From contig JADJGV010000001.1 of NCBI GenBank assembly GCA_016707895.1, positions 1-64,000 of the forward strand: 64,000 nucleotides of DNA. The letters are read 5' to 3'. Position 1 is the first letter of the stretch. Each line of letters opens with the position of its first letter. The position numbers and the translations under genes were made by a program. Below the pieces are notes generated by a model, which was not told the DNA's origin, searched no databases, and worked only from the letters and a program-made list of their open reading frames with translations. This stretch comes from Myxococcales bacterium. GTDB taxonomy: Bacteria > Myxococcota_A > Polyangia > Haliangiales > Haliangiaceae. Shown piece after piece: positions 9,510 to 20,626 of this stretch.

Positions 9510-9755
9510 GTGGTCTCCCGGCGCGCACGGAGGCCGCGCGGCGTGGTGCCGTCGGTCCCCCCGCGAAGTCCGCGTGGGCGCGATGATAGACAAACGCGCG
9601 GGGCGTGTCCTTGGCCTGCTGTGGGTGAATTCGTGATTGTCGCCCACTGGTTACAAGTGCCCGCGGTTGTGCGAGCGACCGCGCGCGGCGACACGCCACG
9701 GCCCCCGCGGCGTCGCGGCGATGCACCGCCCGGCCCGATCTGCGATCATGGGCCG

Positions 9756-10853
9756 ATGACATCCCTCGATCGTGGCTCACCTCCCTGGGGTCGCCGGCTC
9801 GGCGTGGGCGTGGCGCTCGGGCTCGGGCTGATCGCCGCGGGCGTCCACCGCGCCGCCGCCGATCCGCTGCCGGTGCGCTCCGGCAAGGTGGTGCTGCCGA
9901 TCACCGGGCTGGCGGTCGACCTGCCCAAGGACGCGCGCAAGCAGGCGACCTGGATGCTCTCGGGCAGCTGGTCCTTGACCAACGGCGGCGCGTCGTTCGA
10001 CGGCCGCGACGTCATCGATCTGAAGGTCGGCGACAAGCTGGTCGCGGGCAACTGGGTGCACATCGGCTACTTCGACGCGGGCGACTGCGCGAAGGTCGTG
10101 CAGGCGCTCGACGTCCCCGACCGCTGGACCGCCCAGCAGAAGCTGTGGGGCCAGGACTTCCAGATCGCCGGCGGCACCTGGGACTTCGAGAACGACCTCG
10201 GCAAGAAGCCGGCGATCGCGCTGTGCACGCCCGGCCCCGCCGGCAGCAGCCTCTTGCTCTACCACTTCTTCCTCGAGGCCAAGCCGCCGGCGACCAGCAA
10301 GGCCGCGCTGGCCGCGATCGCCAAGGACAAGCTCCTGCCGCGGGTGACCAAGGCGTGGGCCACCGGCGCCAGCGGCCCCGCCACGCCCACCACGCTGCCG
10401 CAGATCAAACAGCGCGGCGACATCGCCGCCGCGCGGACCGTGGCGCTGGCGCAGACCCAGCTCGAGGTGGCGCTGCCCAGCGACGGCTTCGTGTGGCTCG
10501 CCCGCAGCGGCGACGACGGCTCGGACTTCCTCGATCGGATGGCGCCGTCGCTGCCCGACGTGACGCTCGAGATCGGCCGCGCGCCCGGCACCACCTGCGC
10601 GGCGATCATGCCGCAGATGATCGCGTCCCAGCAGACCTTCGCCGAGCCGCCGCCGACCGGCGTGCCGTTCGGATGGACCGCCTACCCGACCTTGCAGCTC
10701 GACAAGGCCCGCGAGCGGCTGGTGTGCAAGGACGTCGGCGGCGCGGCGCTGGTGGTCGGGCTGATGGCCACGCCGCCGACCACCCCGGCCGCCCGCGACT
10801 TCGGCCCGCTGGCCGCCGTGCTCGAGGCGCTGGCGACCGCCAAGACGCCGTAG
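9756..10853 (+). CDS. Exported protein of unknown function
   Basis: 365 residues. A hydrophobic N-terminal segment (roughly residues 15-30) ending in HRAAAD looks like a signal peptide. The rest is soluble with no membrane helix and no motif I recognise. It contains a DAGDCAK segment and three further Cys (ALCTPG, GTTCAA, LVCKDV) that could form disulfides. The ATG at 9756 is chosen because it places the hydrophobic stretch at the N-terminus; a far longer open frame upstream is a shadow of the minus-strand DUF2330 gene. It is divergent from the DUF2330 operon (246 bp between starts) and followed after 75 bp by htpX. Confidence 0.75.
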   Translation: MTSLDRGSPPWGRRLGVGVALGLGLIAAGVHRAAADPLPVRSGKVVLPITGLAVDLPKDARKQATWMLSGSWSLTNGGASFDGRDVIDLKVGDKLVAGNWVHIGYFDAGDCAKVVQALDVPDRWTAQQKLWGQDFQIAGGTWDFENDLGKKPAIALCTPGPAGSSLLLYHFFLEAKPPATSKAALAAIAKDKLLPRVTKAWATGASGPATPTTLPQIKQRGDIAAARTVALAQTQLEVALPSDGFVWLARSGDDGSDFLDRMAPSLPDVTLEIGRAPGTTCAAIMPQMIASQQTFAEPPPTGVPFGWTAYPTLQLDKARERLVCKDVGGAALVVGLMATPPTTPAARDFGPLAAVLEALATAKTP

Positions 10854-10914
10854 GACGGCGAAGGGTAGCGCGCGACGCGGGCGGCGCAACGCTTGCGACG
10901 CGCGGCGCCGGCAT

Positions 10915-10920
10915 TACGGT
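10915..10920 (+). promoter_or_regulatory. TANNNT -10 element (TACGGT) before htpX
   Basis: TACGGT lies 8 nt before the htpX ATG, with no Shine-Dalgarno. Position predicts a transcript that starts at or next to the start codon. Confidence 0.4.
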
Positions 10921-10928
10921 GGGCGGGT

Positions 10929-11828
10929 ATGAAGTCGACCGTCATCAATCAGCTCAAGACCATTGGGCTCCTGGGTGGCCTCACCGCGCTCCTCGTCGTG
11001 ATCGGCGGCGCGCTCGCGCCCGGGATGCTCTGGCTCTTCCTCGTCCTGGCCGCGGCGCTCAACCTCGGCTCGTACTTCTTCTCCGACCGCATCGTGCTGG
11101 CGATGAACCGGGCGCGGCCGGTGACGCCGGGCAGCGACCCGGCGCTCGAGCGGATGGTGGCCGAGCTGGCGGCGCGCGCCGAGATCCCGGCGCCGCGGCT
11201 GTACGTCATCGACGATCCCGCGCCCAACGCGTTCGCCACCGGCCGCAACCCCGCCCATGGCGTCGTGGCGGTGACCACCGGCATCCGCCGGCTGCTGACC
11301 GAGCGCGAGCTGCGCGGGGTCATCGCCCACGAGCTGGCCCACATCCACAACCGCGACATCTTGATCGCCTCGATCGCGGCGATGCTGGCCAGCGTGGTGT
11401 CGTTCGTCGCCACCGCGATCCAGTGGGGCGCGATGTTCGGCGGCAGCCGCGACGACCGCGAGGGCGGCGGCGGCGTGCTCGGCGCGCTGGCGCTCGCGAT
11501 CGTCGCGCCGATCGCGGCGACCATCATCCAGCTGGCGATCTCGCGCTCGCGCGAGTACGGCGCCGACGCCTACGGCGCGCGCCTCAGCGGCGATCCGCTG
11601 GCGCTGGCCAGCGCGCTGGCCAAGCTCGAGCGCGGCAACGCCCGCATGCCGCTGCACACGGTCGGCGACTCGCCGGCCACCGCCAGCCTGTTCATCTGCG
11701 CGCCGCTGTCGGGCGGCGGCGTGGCCAGCTGGTTCTCGACCCACCCGCCGATCCCCGAGCGCGTCCGCCGGCTCGAGGCGATGGCCGACGACCTGGCGCC
11801 GCGCCGCGGCCGCCGGTTCGCGGCGTAG
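10929..11828 (+). CDS. htpX: M48 family membrane zinc metalloprotease HtpX
   Basis: 299 residues, typical for HtpX. HtpX is an inner-membrane endopeptidase that degrades misfolded membrane proteins during envelope stress. Two N-terminal membrane helices (about residues 10-50) are followed by the zinc-binding motif HELAH (H134, E135, H138) and the third ligand Glu209 in SREYGAD. Two further hydrophobic helices lie between these motifs, as in the family. The C-terminal FSTHPPIPERVRRLE matches HtpX. The ATG at 10929 is preferred over an upstream in-frame codon because it starts the first membrane helix and has a TANNNT element at the expected place. Its neighbours do not suggest an operon. Confidence 0.95.
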   Translation: MKSTVINQLKTIGLLGGLTALLVVIGGALAPGMLWLFLVLAAALNLGSYFFSDRIVLAMNRARPVTPGSDPALERMVAELAARAEIPAPRLYVIDDPAPNAFATGRNPAHGVVAVTTGIRRLLTERELRGVIAHELAHIHNRDILIASIAAMLASVVSFVATAIQWGAMFGGSRDDREGGGGVLGALALAIVAPIAATIIQLAISRSREYGADAYGARLSGDPLALASALAKLERGNARMPLHTVGDSPATASLFICAPLSGGGVASWFSTHPPIPERVRRLEAMADDLAPRRGRRFAA

Positions 11829-11968
11829 CGGCGGCGCGGGCGCGCCTGGCCACGGCGGCGCGGGCCTGTGAATGACAGGGCGCTTTCACGGCGGCGCGCG
11901 CTTACAGACCGATGACACCGAGGGTGCGACGGTTGCGGTGGCGGTCCCGCGCCGGTCACGCTGAAGCC

Positions 11969-13897
11969 ATGCACCAACGCATCCTGCGACTCATGGCCTT
12001 GTCGTGCTGGTTGCTGGCCGGAGCCGTCGGCGGCGGCTGCGCGCCGGGCGGCGCCGGCGATGGCGATGACATCCTGGTCCGGGACGGTGGCGGTGGCGGC
12101 GGCGACGGCACCCCGACCATCACGTCGTTCGTCGCCGCCCCGATGGTGATCACGCCGGGCGGGTCGTCGACGCTGTCGTGGACCGTGGACGGCGCGACCT
12201 CGCTCTCGCTCGATCCCGGGATCGGCGCCATCACCGGCGACCACGTCGCGGTGACGCCGACGATCTCGACGCAGTACCGCCTGACCGCGACCAACGCGGC
12301 GGGCAGCGCCACCGCCGACGTCACCGTGGTCGTCGACGCGGGCTACCGCCCGCTGGGCGTCAACACCGGCGAGGTCAACGACTACGCGCCCAACCAGGTC
12401 TACGCCGATCTGATGAAGCAGGCGCGCCACTGGGGCTCGGCGGGCGCGCCGTGGGACGAGGCGGCGCCGGTCGACAGCGCCGGGTGGCCGACCGGCGACG
12501 CCGGCGCGGTGTTCATGGTCGGCGTCCCGCACCAGGGCGGCGCCACGTTCAAGCTGAGCTTCCGGGGCGACGCGACGGTGGCGGTCGTCGGCAACGTCGA
12601 CGGCGCCACCGCGGTGCAGCACAAGGTCTACGACGCCGCGTCGGGGATCACGACCGCTGACGTCGTCACCGGCCCGAACGAAGAGAACCTCATGCTGGCG
12701 TTCCGCGGCCAGCCCGGCGGGGTCAAGCAGGTCGCCTTGATGCGGCCTGGGCACGCGCCGGGCGAGATGTTCAACCGCGCCTTCCTGGCGCGCATGAAGT
12801 ACTTCTCGGCGCTGCGCTTCATGGAGTTCTCGCAGACCAACAACACCCGGCAGGCCACGTGGGCCGAGCGGCCCCTGCCGACCGACGCCACGCAGGCGAG
12901 CAAGGACGGCGCGGCCTGGGAGCACGTGATCCTGCTCGCCAACGCCACCGGCAAGGACGTGTGGATCAACGTGCCGCACCTGACGCTGGGCTCGACCTAC
13001 GCGCTCGACCAGACCGACTACGTGACCAAGCTGGCCCAGCTGTTCCGCTACGGCAGCGACGGCGTCAACCCGTACACCGCGCCCCAGAGCAACCCAGTCT
13101 ACCCGCCGCTCGACCCCAACCTCAAGATCTACGTCGAGTGGAGCAACGAGCTGTGGAACGGGCTGTTCGCGCAGAACGCGTTCGTCGACCGCCTGGCCCA
13201 GGCGGCGATCGCGGCCCGCGATCCCGACCTGTGCTTCGATGGCACCACCGACCGCTGGACCGTGATCCCGCGCCTCATGGCCAAGGGCGGGATGCGCGCC
13301 AGCGACGCCTTCCGCGCGGTCTTCGGTGACGCGGCGATGATGACCCGGGTGCGACCGGTCATGGCCGGCCAGGTGGTCAACACCGGCACGTACTACGGGC
13401 TCGGCTGGCTCGACGACCGCCACGGCGGCAGCGCGCATTACTTCTACGCGATGGCGGGCGCGCCCTACATCGACATCGCCCACGAGAACGCGGCGCTGTC
13501 GGTCGACCAGCTGTTCGCCGAGATGACGACCTACCGGACCCAGGATCTGGGACGAGCGCTGACCAGCTTCCGCGACTACGCCACCGCGCACGGGCTGAAG
13601 CTGCTCACCTACGAAGGCGGCCAGACGCTCTACCCCGCCCTGGGCAACGCGGCGAACAAGCGGGCCGCGCAGACCGACCCGCGCATGAAGGCGCAGGTCG
13701 TCGCGCTGCTCGAGGCCTGGCGCGCCGCCGGCTGCGAGACGTTCTTCTACTACGACCTCGCCGGCGGCTGGAGCAACTCGGGCTTCTGGGGCCTGGCCCC
13801 CGACATCGGCTACGACATCGACGCCGACGCCGGCTACCCGAACTCCGAGGCCTACCCGAAGTGGGGCGCGGTCAAGCAGTTCGCGACCGCGCGCTAG
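11969..13897 (+). CDS. Lipoprotein with Ig-like domain and glycosidase-like catalytic domain
   Basis: 642 residues. The ATG at 11969 gives a lipoprotein signal (hydrophobic stretch ending GGGC), so the protein should be membrane-anchored outside the cytoplasm. A Gly/Asp linker leads to a small Ig-like domain (about residues 48-125, TITSFVAAPMVITPGGSSTL onward). The remaining roughly 500 residues contain VEWSNELWN (Glu394) and LLTYEGGQ (Glu549), resembling the acid/base and nucleophile glutamates of clan GH-A glycosidases. The fold and activity are inference; no GH family is assigned. It is rich in Trp, Tyr and Asn as expected for carbohydrate-active proteins. Confidence 0.75.
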   Translation: MHQRILRLMALSCWLLAGAVGGGCAPGGAGDGDDILVRDGGGGGGDGTPTITSFVAAPMVITPGGSSTLSWTVDGATSLSLDPGIGAITGDHVAVTPTISTQYRLTATNAAGSATADVTVVVDAGYRPLGVNTGEVNDYAPNQVYADLMKQARHWGSAGAPWDEAAPVDSAGWPTGDAGAVFMVGVPHQGGATFKLSFRGDATVAVVGNVDGATAVQHKVYDAASGITTADVVTGPNEENLMLAFRGQPGGVKQVALMRPGHAPGEMFNRAFLARMKYFSALRFMEFSQTNNTRQATWAERPLPTDATQASKDGAAWEHVILLANATGKDVWINVPHLTLGSTYALDQTDYVTKLAQLFRYGSDGVNPYTAPQSNPVYPPLDPNLKIYVEWSNELWNGLFAQNAFVDRLAQAAIAARDPDLCFDGTTDRWTVIPRLMAKGGMRASDAFRAVFGDAAMMTRVRPVMAGQVVNTGTYYGLGWLDDRHGGSAHYFYAMAGAPYIDIAHENAALSVDQLFAEMTTYRTQDLGRALTSFRDYATAHGLKLLTYEGGQTLYPALGNAANKRAAQTDPRMKAQVVALLEAWRAAGCETFFYYDLAGGWSNSGFWGLAPDIGYDIDADAGYPNSEAYPKWGAVKQFATAR

Positions 13898-13957
13898 GCC
13901 GCGTCGCGTAATCGCGATGTCATTGCGTGGTCGTGGCCCGTGCGGTCCGCTGCCGCC

Positions 13958-15466
13958 ATGCCGCACCTGCTGCGCTGGTTGGTCGTCGCCGCTGCCGCCT
14001 GCTCGACCGGGCACCCGCCGGAGACCGGCGCGATCGACGCGCCGCCAGCGGTCGGTGACGCCGCCAGCGTCGACGGAGCCGTCGCCGATGCCAGCGCCGC
14101 CGACGCGCCGGCGGGCGGCGTCGACGCGCCCGGGGGCGTGGACGCCCGCGAGGCCGACGCGGCCACGAGCCACCCCGCCAGCTACTGCGCGTACTTCCTG
14201 ACCGGCGAGATCGATCTGGTCGGGACCGACGGCGACGGCGACGGCGCGCCGAACGGCTGGGACCACTGCCCCAACAACCCGACGGAGTGGCAGGACAGCG
14301 ACCGCGACGGCGTCGGCAACCACGCCGACCCCGACCTCGACGGCGACGGCGTCCCCAACGCCGCCGACGCCGACCGCGATGACGACGGCAGCCCCGACGC
14401 GGCCGAGGCCGGCGCCGGCACCGACCCCGCCGACCCGACGTCGGTGCCGGGGCTGCGCCGCTTCGACCTCGACCTCGGCGTGCTGAACGCTCAGCCCGGC
14501 TGGTACCGGGGTGACTTCCACGTCCACGTCGAGTACAGCCACGACAGCGACGCGCCGCTCGGACCGTACATCCCCGCGGCCCAGAGCCGGGGCCTGGACT
14601 TCCTGGTGATCACCGATCACGACGTGTTCGAGGCGCCGTTCGATCCGGCGTGGAACCAGCCCGGGTTCTTGCTGATCCCCGGCCTCGAGTGGGGCGGCGG
14701 CGGTGGCCACGCCAACATGTTCGGCCTGCGCACGCTCAACGACACCGTGTCCGACGCCCCCGCGGACATCCGCACCTCCTGGCACCAGGCCCGGATGCAG
14801 GGCGCGGTGCAGTCGCTCAACCACTACGGCGCGCAGCAGGATCGATGGGACGCGACCTTCGCCGCGGCGCCCGACCTGTACGACGCGCTCGACGTGATCG
14901 AGGTGTGGAACCACTGGTGGATCTTCAACTCGGCCACCAACGAGCCGTCGATCGCGCTGTGGCAGCGGCTGTTGAACCAGGGCCACCACATCGGGGCCAT
15001 CGGCGGCGGCGACAGCCACACCGAGACCATCACGCTCGGCCAGCCGACCACCGTGGTCTACGCGCGCTCGCTCAGCGTGCCGGGCATCCTCGACGGCGTC
15101 CGCCGCGGCCGCACCTACCTGACCCAGGGCGATCCGTTCACCCTCGCCAACCCGCCCGCGCTCGACTTCCGCATCGACGCCGACGGCGATGGCAGCTTCG
15201 AGGCGATGCTCGGCGACCAGGTCGCCGCCGGGCCGCTCGCGGTCCGGGTCGCGGTCACCCACGCCAAGGGGCCGATCGTGCTGTTCCGCAACGGCGTCGA
15301 GCTGACCCGGTGGAGCGGCCACGCGGTCGACGCCGACGTGGTCTACACCGCGACCGACGTCGCCCCGGCCGGCGCGTGGTACCGGGTCGAGATGCGCGAG
15401 GACGCGTCGCCGTGGTCGGCGATGCGGCTGTTCTCGTCGGCGATCTACGTCGCCGCGGCGCCCTGA
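13958..15466 (+). CDS. Lipoprotein with thrombospondin-3-type repeats and a PHP metallo-hydrolase domain
   Basis: 502 residues. The ATG at 13958 gives a short lipoprotein signal with a Cys at the lipobox (VVAAAAC); a GTG 18 bases upstream is an alternative. An Ala/Asp-rich linker precedes Asp-rich calcium-binding-like repeats (about residues 85-150, pattern DxDGDGxxN). A PHP domain follows: GDFHVHVEYSHDS (H188, H190), ITDHDVF, EWGGGGGHANMFG and GGGDSHTE, which together supply the His/Asp metal ligands. PHP proteins hydrolyse phosphoesters; the substrate here is unknown. A beta-sandwich-like region closes the protein. It lies 60 bp downstream of the glycosidase-like lipoprotein. Confidence 0.85.
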   Translation: MPHLLRWLVVAAAACSTGHPPETGAIDAPPAVGDAASVDGAVADASAADAPAGGVDAPGGVDAREADAATSHPASYCAYFLTGEIDLVGTDGDGDGAPNGWDHCPNNPTEWQDSDRDGVGNHADPDLDGDGVPNAADADRDDDGSPDAAEAGAGTDPADPTSVPGLRRFDLDLGVLNAQPGWYRGDFHVHVEYSHDSDAPLGPYIPAAQSRGLDFLVITDHDVFEAPFDPAWNQPGFLLIPGLEWGGGGGHANMFGLRTLNDTVSDAPADIRTSWHQARMQGAVQSLNHYGAQQDRWDATFAAAPDLYDALDVIEVWNHWWIFNSATNEPSIALWQRLLNQGHHIGAIGGGDSHTETITLGQPTTVVYARSLSVPGILDGVRRGRTYLTQGDPFTLANPPALDFRIDADGDGSFEAMLGDQVAAGPLAVRVAVTHAKGPIVLFRNGVELTRWSGHAVDADVVYTATDVAPAGAWYRVEMREDASPWSAMRLFSSAIYVAAAP

Positions 15467-15472
15467 CCAGAC

Positions 15473-15545
15473 GGTGGACGCCACCTCGGCCGCTGCGTGC
15501 CGGCGCCGAAAATGCGACGGCCGAGGCGCGGTGGACGCCTCGGCC
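15473..15545. terminator. Three-arm inverted repeat between convergent genes
   Basis: The convergent gap between the PHP lipoprotein and the tuf paralogue contains CCTCGGCCG (15484-15492), CGGCCGAGGCG (15518-15528) and CGCCTCGGCC (15536-15545). The middle arm can pair with either outer arm. A near direct repeat (GGTGGACGCC...TCGGCC) overlaps arms one and three. Likely a bidirectional terminator; there is no T tract. Confidence 0.55.
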
Positions 15546-15562
15546 ATCTGGGCTTCGTTACC

Positions 15563-16729
<1,167 letters not shown>

Positions 16730-16912
16730 GACACGGTCGTTCCTCGTGGGCGGGCCGACCCACGCGTGGTTCGCACCGCGATCGTCGGCGGCGGACCATC
16801 CGCGCCTCGGACCCGATGCGGGCCCGAAATGGCGGCGGGCCCCGGGACGCGTGGTCCTCGGGGCCCGGGGTGCGGCCGGCCTCGGTGGCCTCCCGACCAA
16901 CCCGCTGCACGC

Positions 16913-16971
16913 TCTCGCGTTTCGGGTGGGGGCCCCACGTCTTGTGGGGGAGGGTCTTTCGAAAGACCCTC
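16913..16971 (-). repeat. Two-hairpin intergenic element, copy C
   Basis: Read on the minus strand: stem GAGGGTCTT, loop TCGA, AAGACCCTC (16971-16950); directly adjacent stem CCCCAC, loop AAGAC, GTGGGG (16949-16933); a 12-nt C-rich linker; then ACGCGAGA (16920-16913). Order and spacing match copies A and B although the stems differ. It lies about 200 bp before the tuf start, in the same orientation as tuf. Confidence 0.75.
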
Positions 16972-17096
16972 GCTGGCAACTCGGTGCGGCGGCGCAGTCA
17001 GGCGCGTGAGAACGCAGCGGTCCCCTGCGCAGCCCGGACCGGGCTGCACGGTGACGCTGAGGCTGACGAGCGGACGCGGCGCATGACGTCGTCGCT

Positions 17097-17151
17097 TGTG
17101 CCAGATCGCGTCGACGCGGTCAACGCAATTCGTCCGGTCGCCGGACGCTCA
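17097..17151. repeat. 55-bp intergenic repeat, copy 1
   Basis: By hand alignment, 44 of 55 bases match 20536-20590, including the shared core ACGCAATTCGTC and GACGCTCA. It begins 13 bp past the stop of the minus-strand TPR gene. Confidence 0.6.
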
Positions 17152-17164
17152 CCGCCGCGCGCGA

Positions 17165-17752
17165 TCAGCGGATGACGACGCAGCCGTCGCAGTCGTCGGT
17201 GCGCAGCGCGAAGTAGAGGCCCGTCGCGACGCCGGCGAGGACGACGCCGCCGCCGATGGCGGCCCACACCGGCCACCGCGACGCGCGCTTGCGCGGCGGC
17301 GGCATGGTCATCACGGTGAGCCTCGACGCGGGGTCCGGCTCCGGCCGCAGCACTGGCCGAGGCACCGGCGGGACTGCCGGGGACGGCGCTGGCGTGACGG
17401 CGGGCGGCTTCGGCGCCGGCGGGCCCAGCGCAGCGAGCCGCGCGCGCGCGGTGTCGGCCATCGCGCCGGTCGGCTCCGCCTCGAGGTACCGCTGATAGGC
17501 GACGCGCGCCGCCTCGGTCTGGCCGCCGCGACGCGCGACCTCGCCCATGTTGAACAGGAACGCTGGCAGCGGCTGCACGCGGTAGGCCTCGGCGAACGCC
17601 GTGTAGGCGTCGTCGAACTTGCTGGCCGCGGCCAAGGCCTTGCCCCGCTCGAACGCACGCCGGGCCGCGGTGTCGGGCGCCGCGGGCTGCGCCGCCACCG
17701 GCGCCGCGAGCGACGCGACCGCGATCAGCAACAAGAGGAAGCCAGCGCGCAT
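17165..17752 (-). CDS. Exported TPR protein with C-terminal membrane helix
   Basis: 195 residues. Signal peptide or anchor MRAGFLLLLIAVASLAAPV, then about two TPR-like helical repeats (residues 27-105; FERGKALAAASKFDDAYTAF and the following helices), a Pro-rich stretch, and one membrane helix near the C-terminus (RWPVWAAIGGGVVLAGVATG) followed by a short tail with CDGC. The layout is common for myxobacterial proteins encoded beside PknB-like kinases. It starts 8 bp after the stop of the two-kinase receptor gene, so translation is likely coupled and the two proteins probably act together. The exact role is unknown. Confidence 0.85.
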   Translation of the reverse strand: MRAGFLLLLIAVASLAAPVAAQPAAPDTAARRAFERGKALAAASKFDDAYTAFAEAYRVQPLPAFLFNMGEVARRGGQTEAARVAYQRYLEAEPTGAMADTARARLAALGPPAPKPPAVTPAPSPAVPPVPRPVLRPEPDPASRLTVMTMPPPRKRASRWPVWAAIGGGVVLAGVATGLYFALRTDDCDGCVVIR

Positions 17753-17760
17753 CACAGCCC

Positions 17761-20319
<2,559 letters not shown>

Positions 20320-20626
20320 GCGGGTAACTTCCCGCGGCGCCGGGGCCAGGTCGATTACCGACTGATTTCACCGGCGCGGCGGGCCCTTGATCAGGCCCAG
20401 GCGTCGGTGATCAGATCCGATCAGGGCGCAGCTGAGCGCCGCCGGCGTCATGGGACCAGCCCGGCGTGGCCATCTTCAGCTCGACCTGACGGCTCTGCGA
20501 CCCAGCGAACCACGGCGAAGGGCTCGGCCTCGCGTTGCGCCAGCGTTCGTCGACGCCGTCCACGCAATTCGTCTGGGCCCCTGACGCTCAGGCCCGCAGC
20601 GGCCTGTGTCGCACGCACTGCCCGGC
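20320..20626. other. 307 bp intergenic region upstream of the two-kinase gene
   Basis: No gene is seen. Directly before the kinase ATG is an inverted repeat GCGGG-TAACTT-CCCGC (20320-20335) that could be an operator or a leader hairpin. GGGCC and GGCCC arms near 20379-20397 form a weak hairpin, and a 55-bp repeat copy lies at 20536-20590. Confidence 0.6.
20536..20590. repeat. 55-bp intergenic repeat, copy 2
   Basis: By hand alignment, 44 of 55 bases match 17097-17151. It begins about 36 bp past the stop of the minus-strand 970-residue gene, the same 3' side position as copy 1. Local arms CCTGA and TCAGG with GGG and CCC outside can form a hairpin. Confidence 0.6.

Larger units (their letters stand above)
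16730..17164. other. 435 bp intergenic region upstream of the tuf paralogue
   Basis: No credible gene is seen. It holds the tuf leader region, one copy of the two-hairpin intergenic element (16913-16971) and a 55-bp repeat (17097-17151) that follows the stop of the TPR gene. A promoter for tuf must lie here, but no convincing -35/-10 pair stands out. Confidence 0.7.

Noticed and set aside
11570..15547. A 1325-codon minus-strand open frame
   Set aside because: It lies opposite htpX and two lipoprotein genes with clear domains; its translation is low-complexity Arg/Val/Gly.
16951..16970. The palindrome AGGGTCTTTCGAAAGACCCT as an isolated operator
   Set aside because: It aligns with the first hairpin of the two-hairpin element and keeps that element's spacing, so it is treated as part of copy C.
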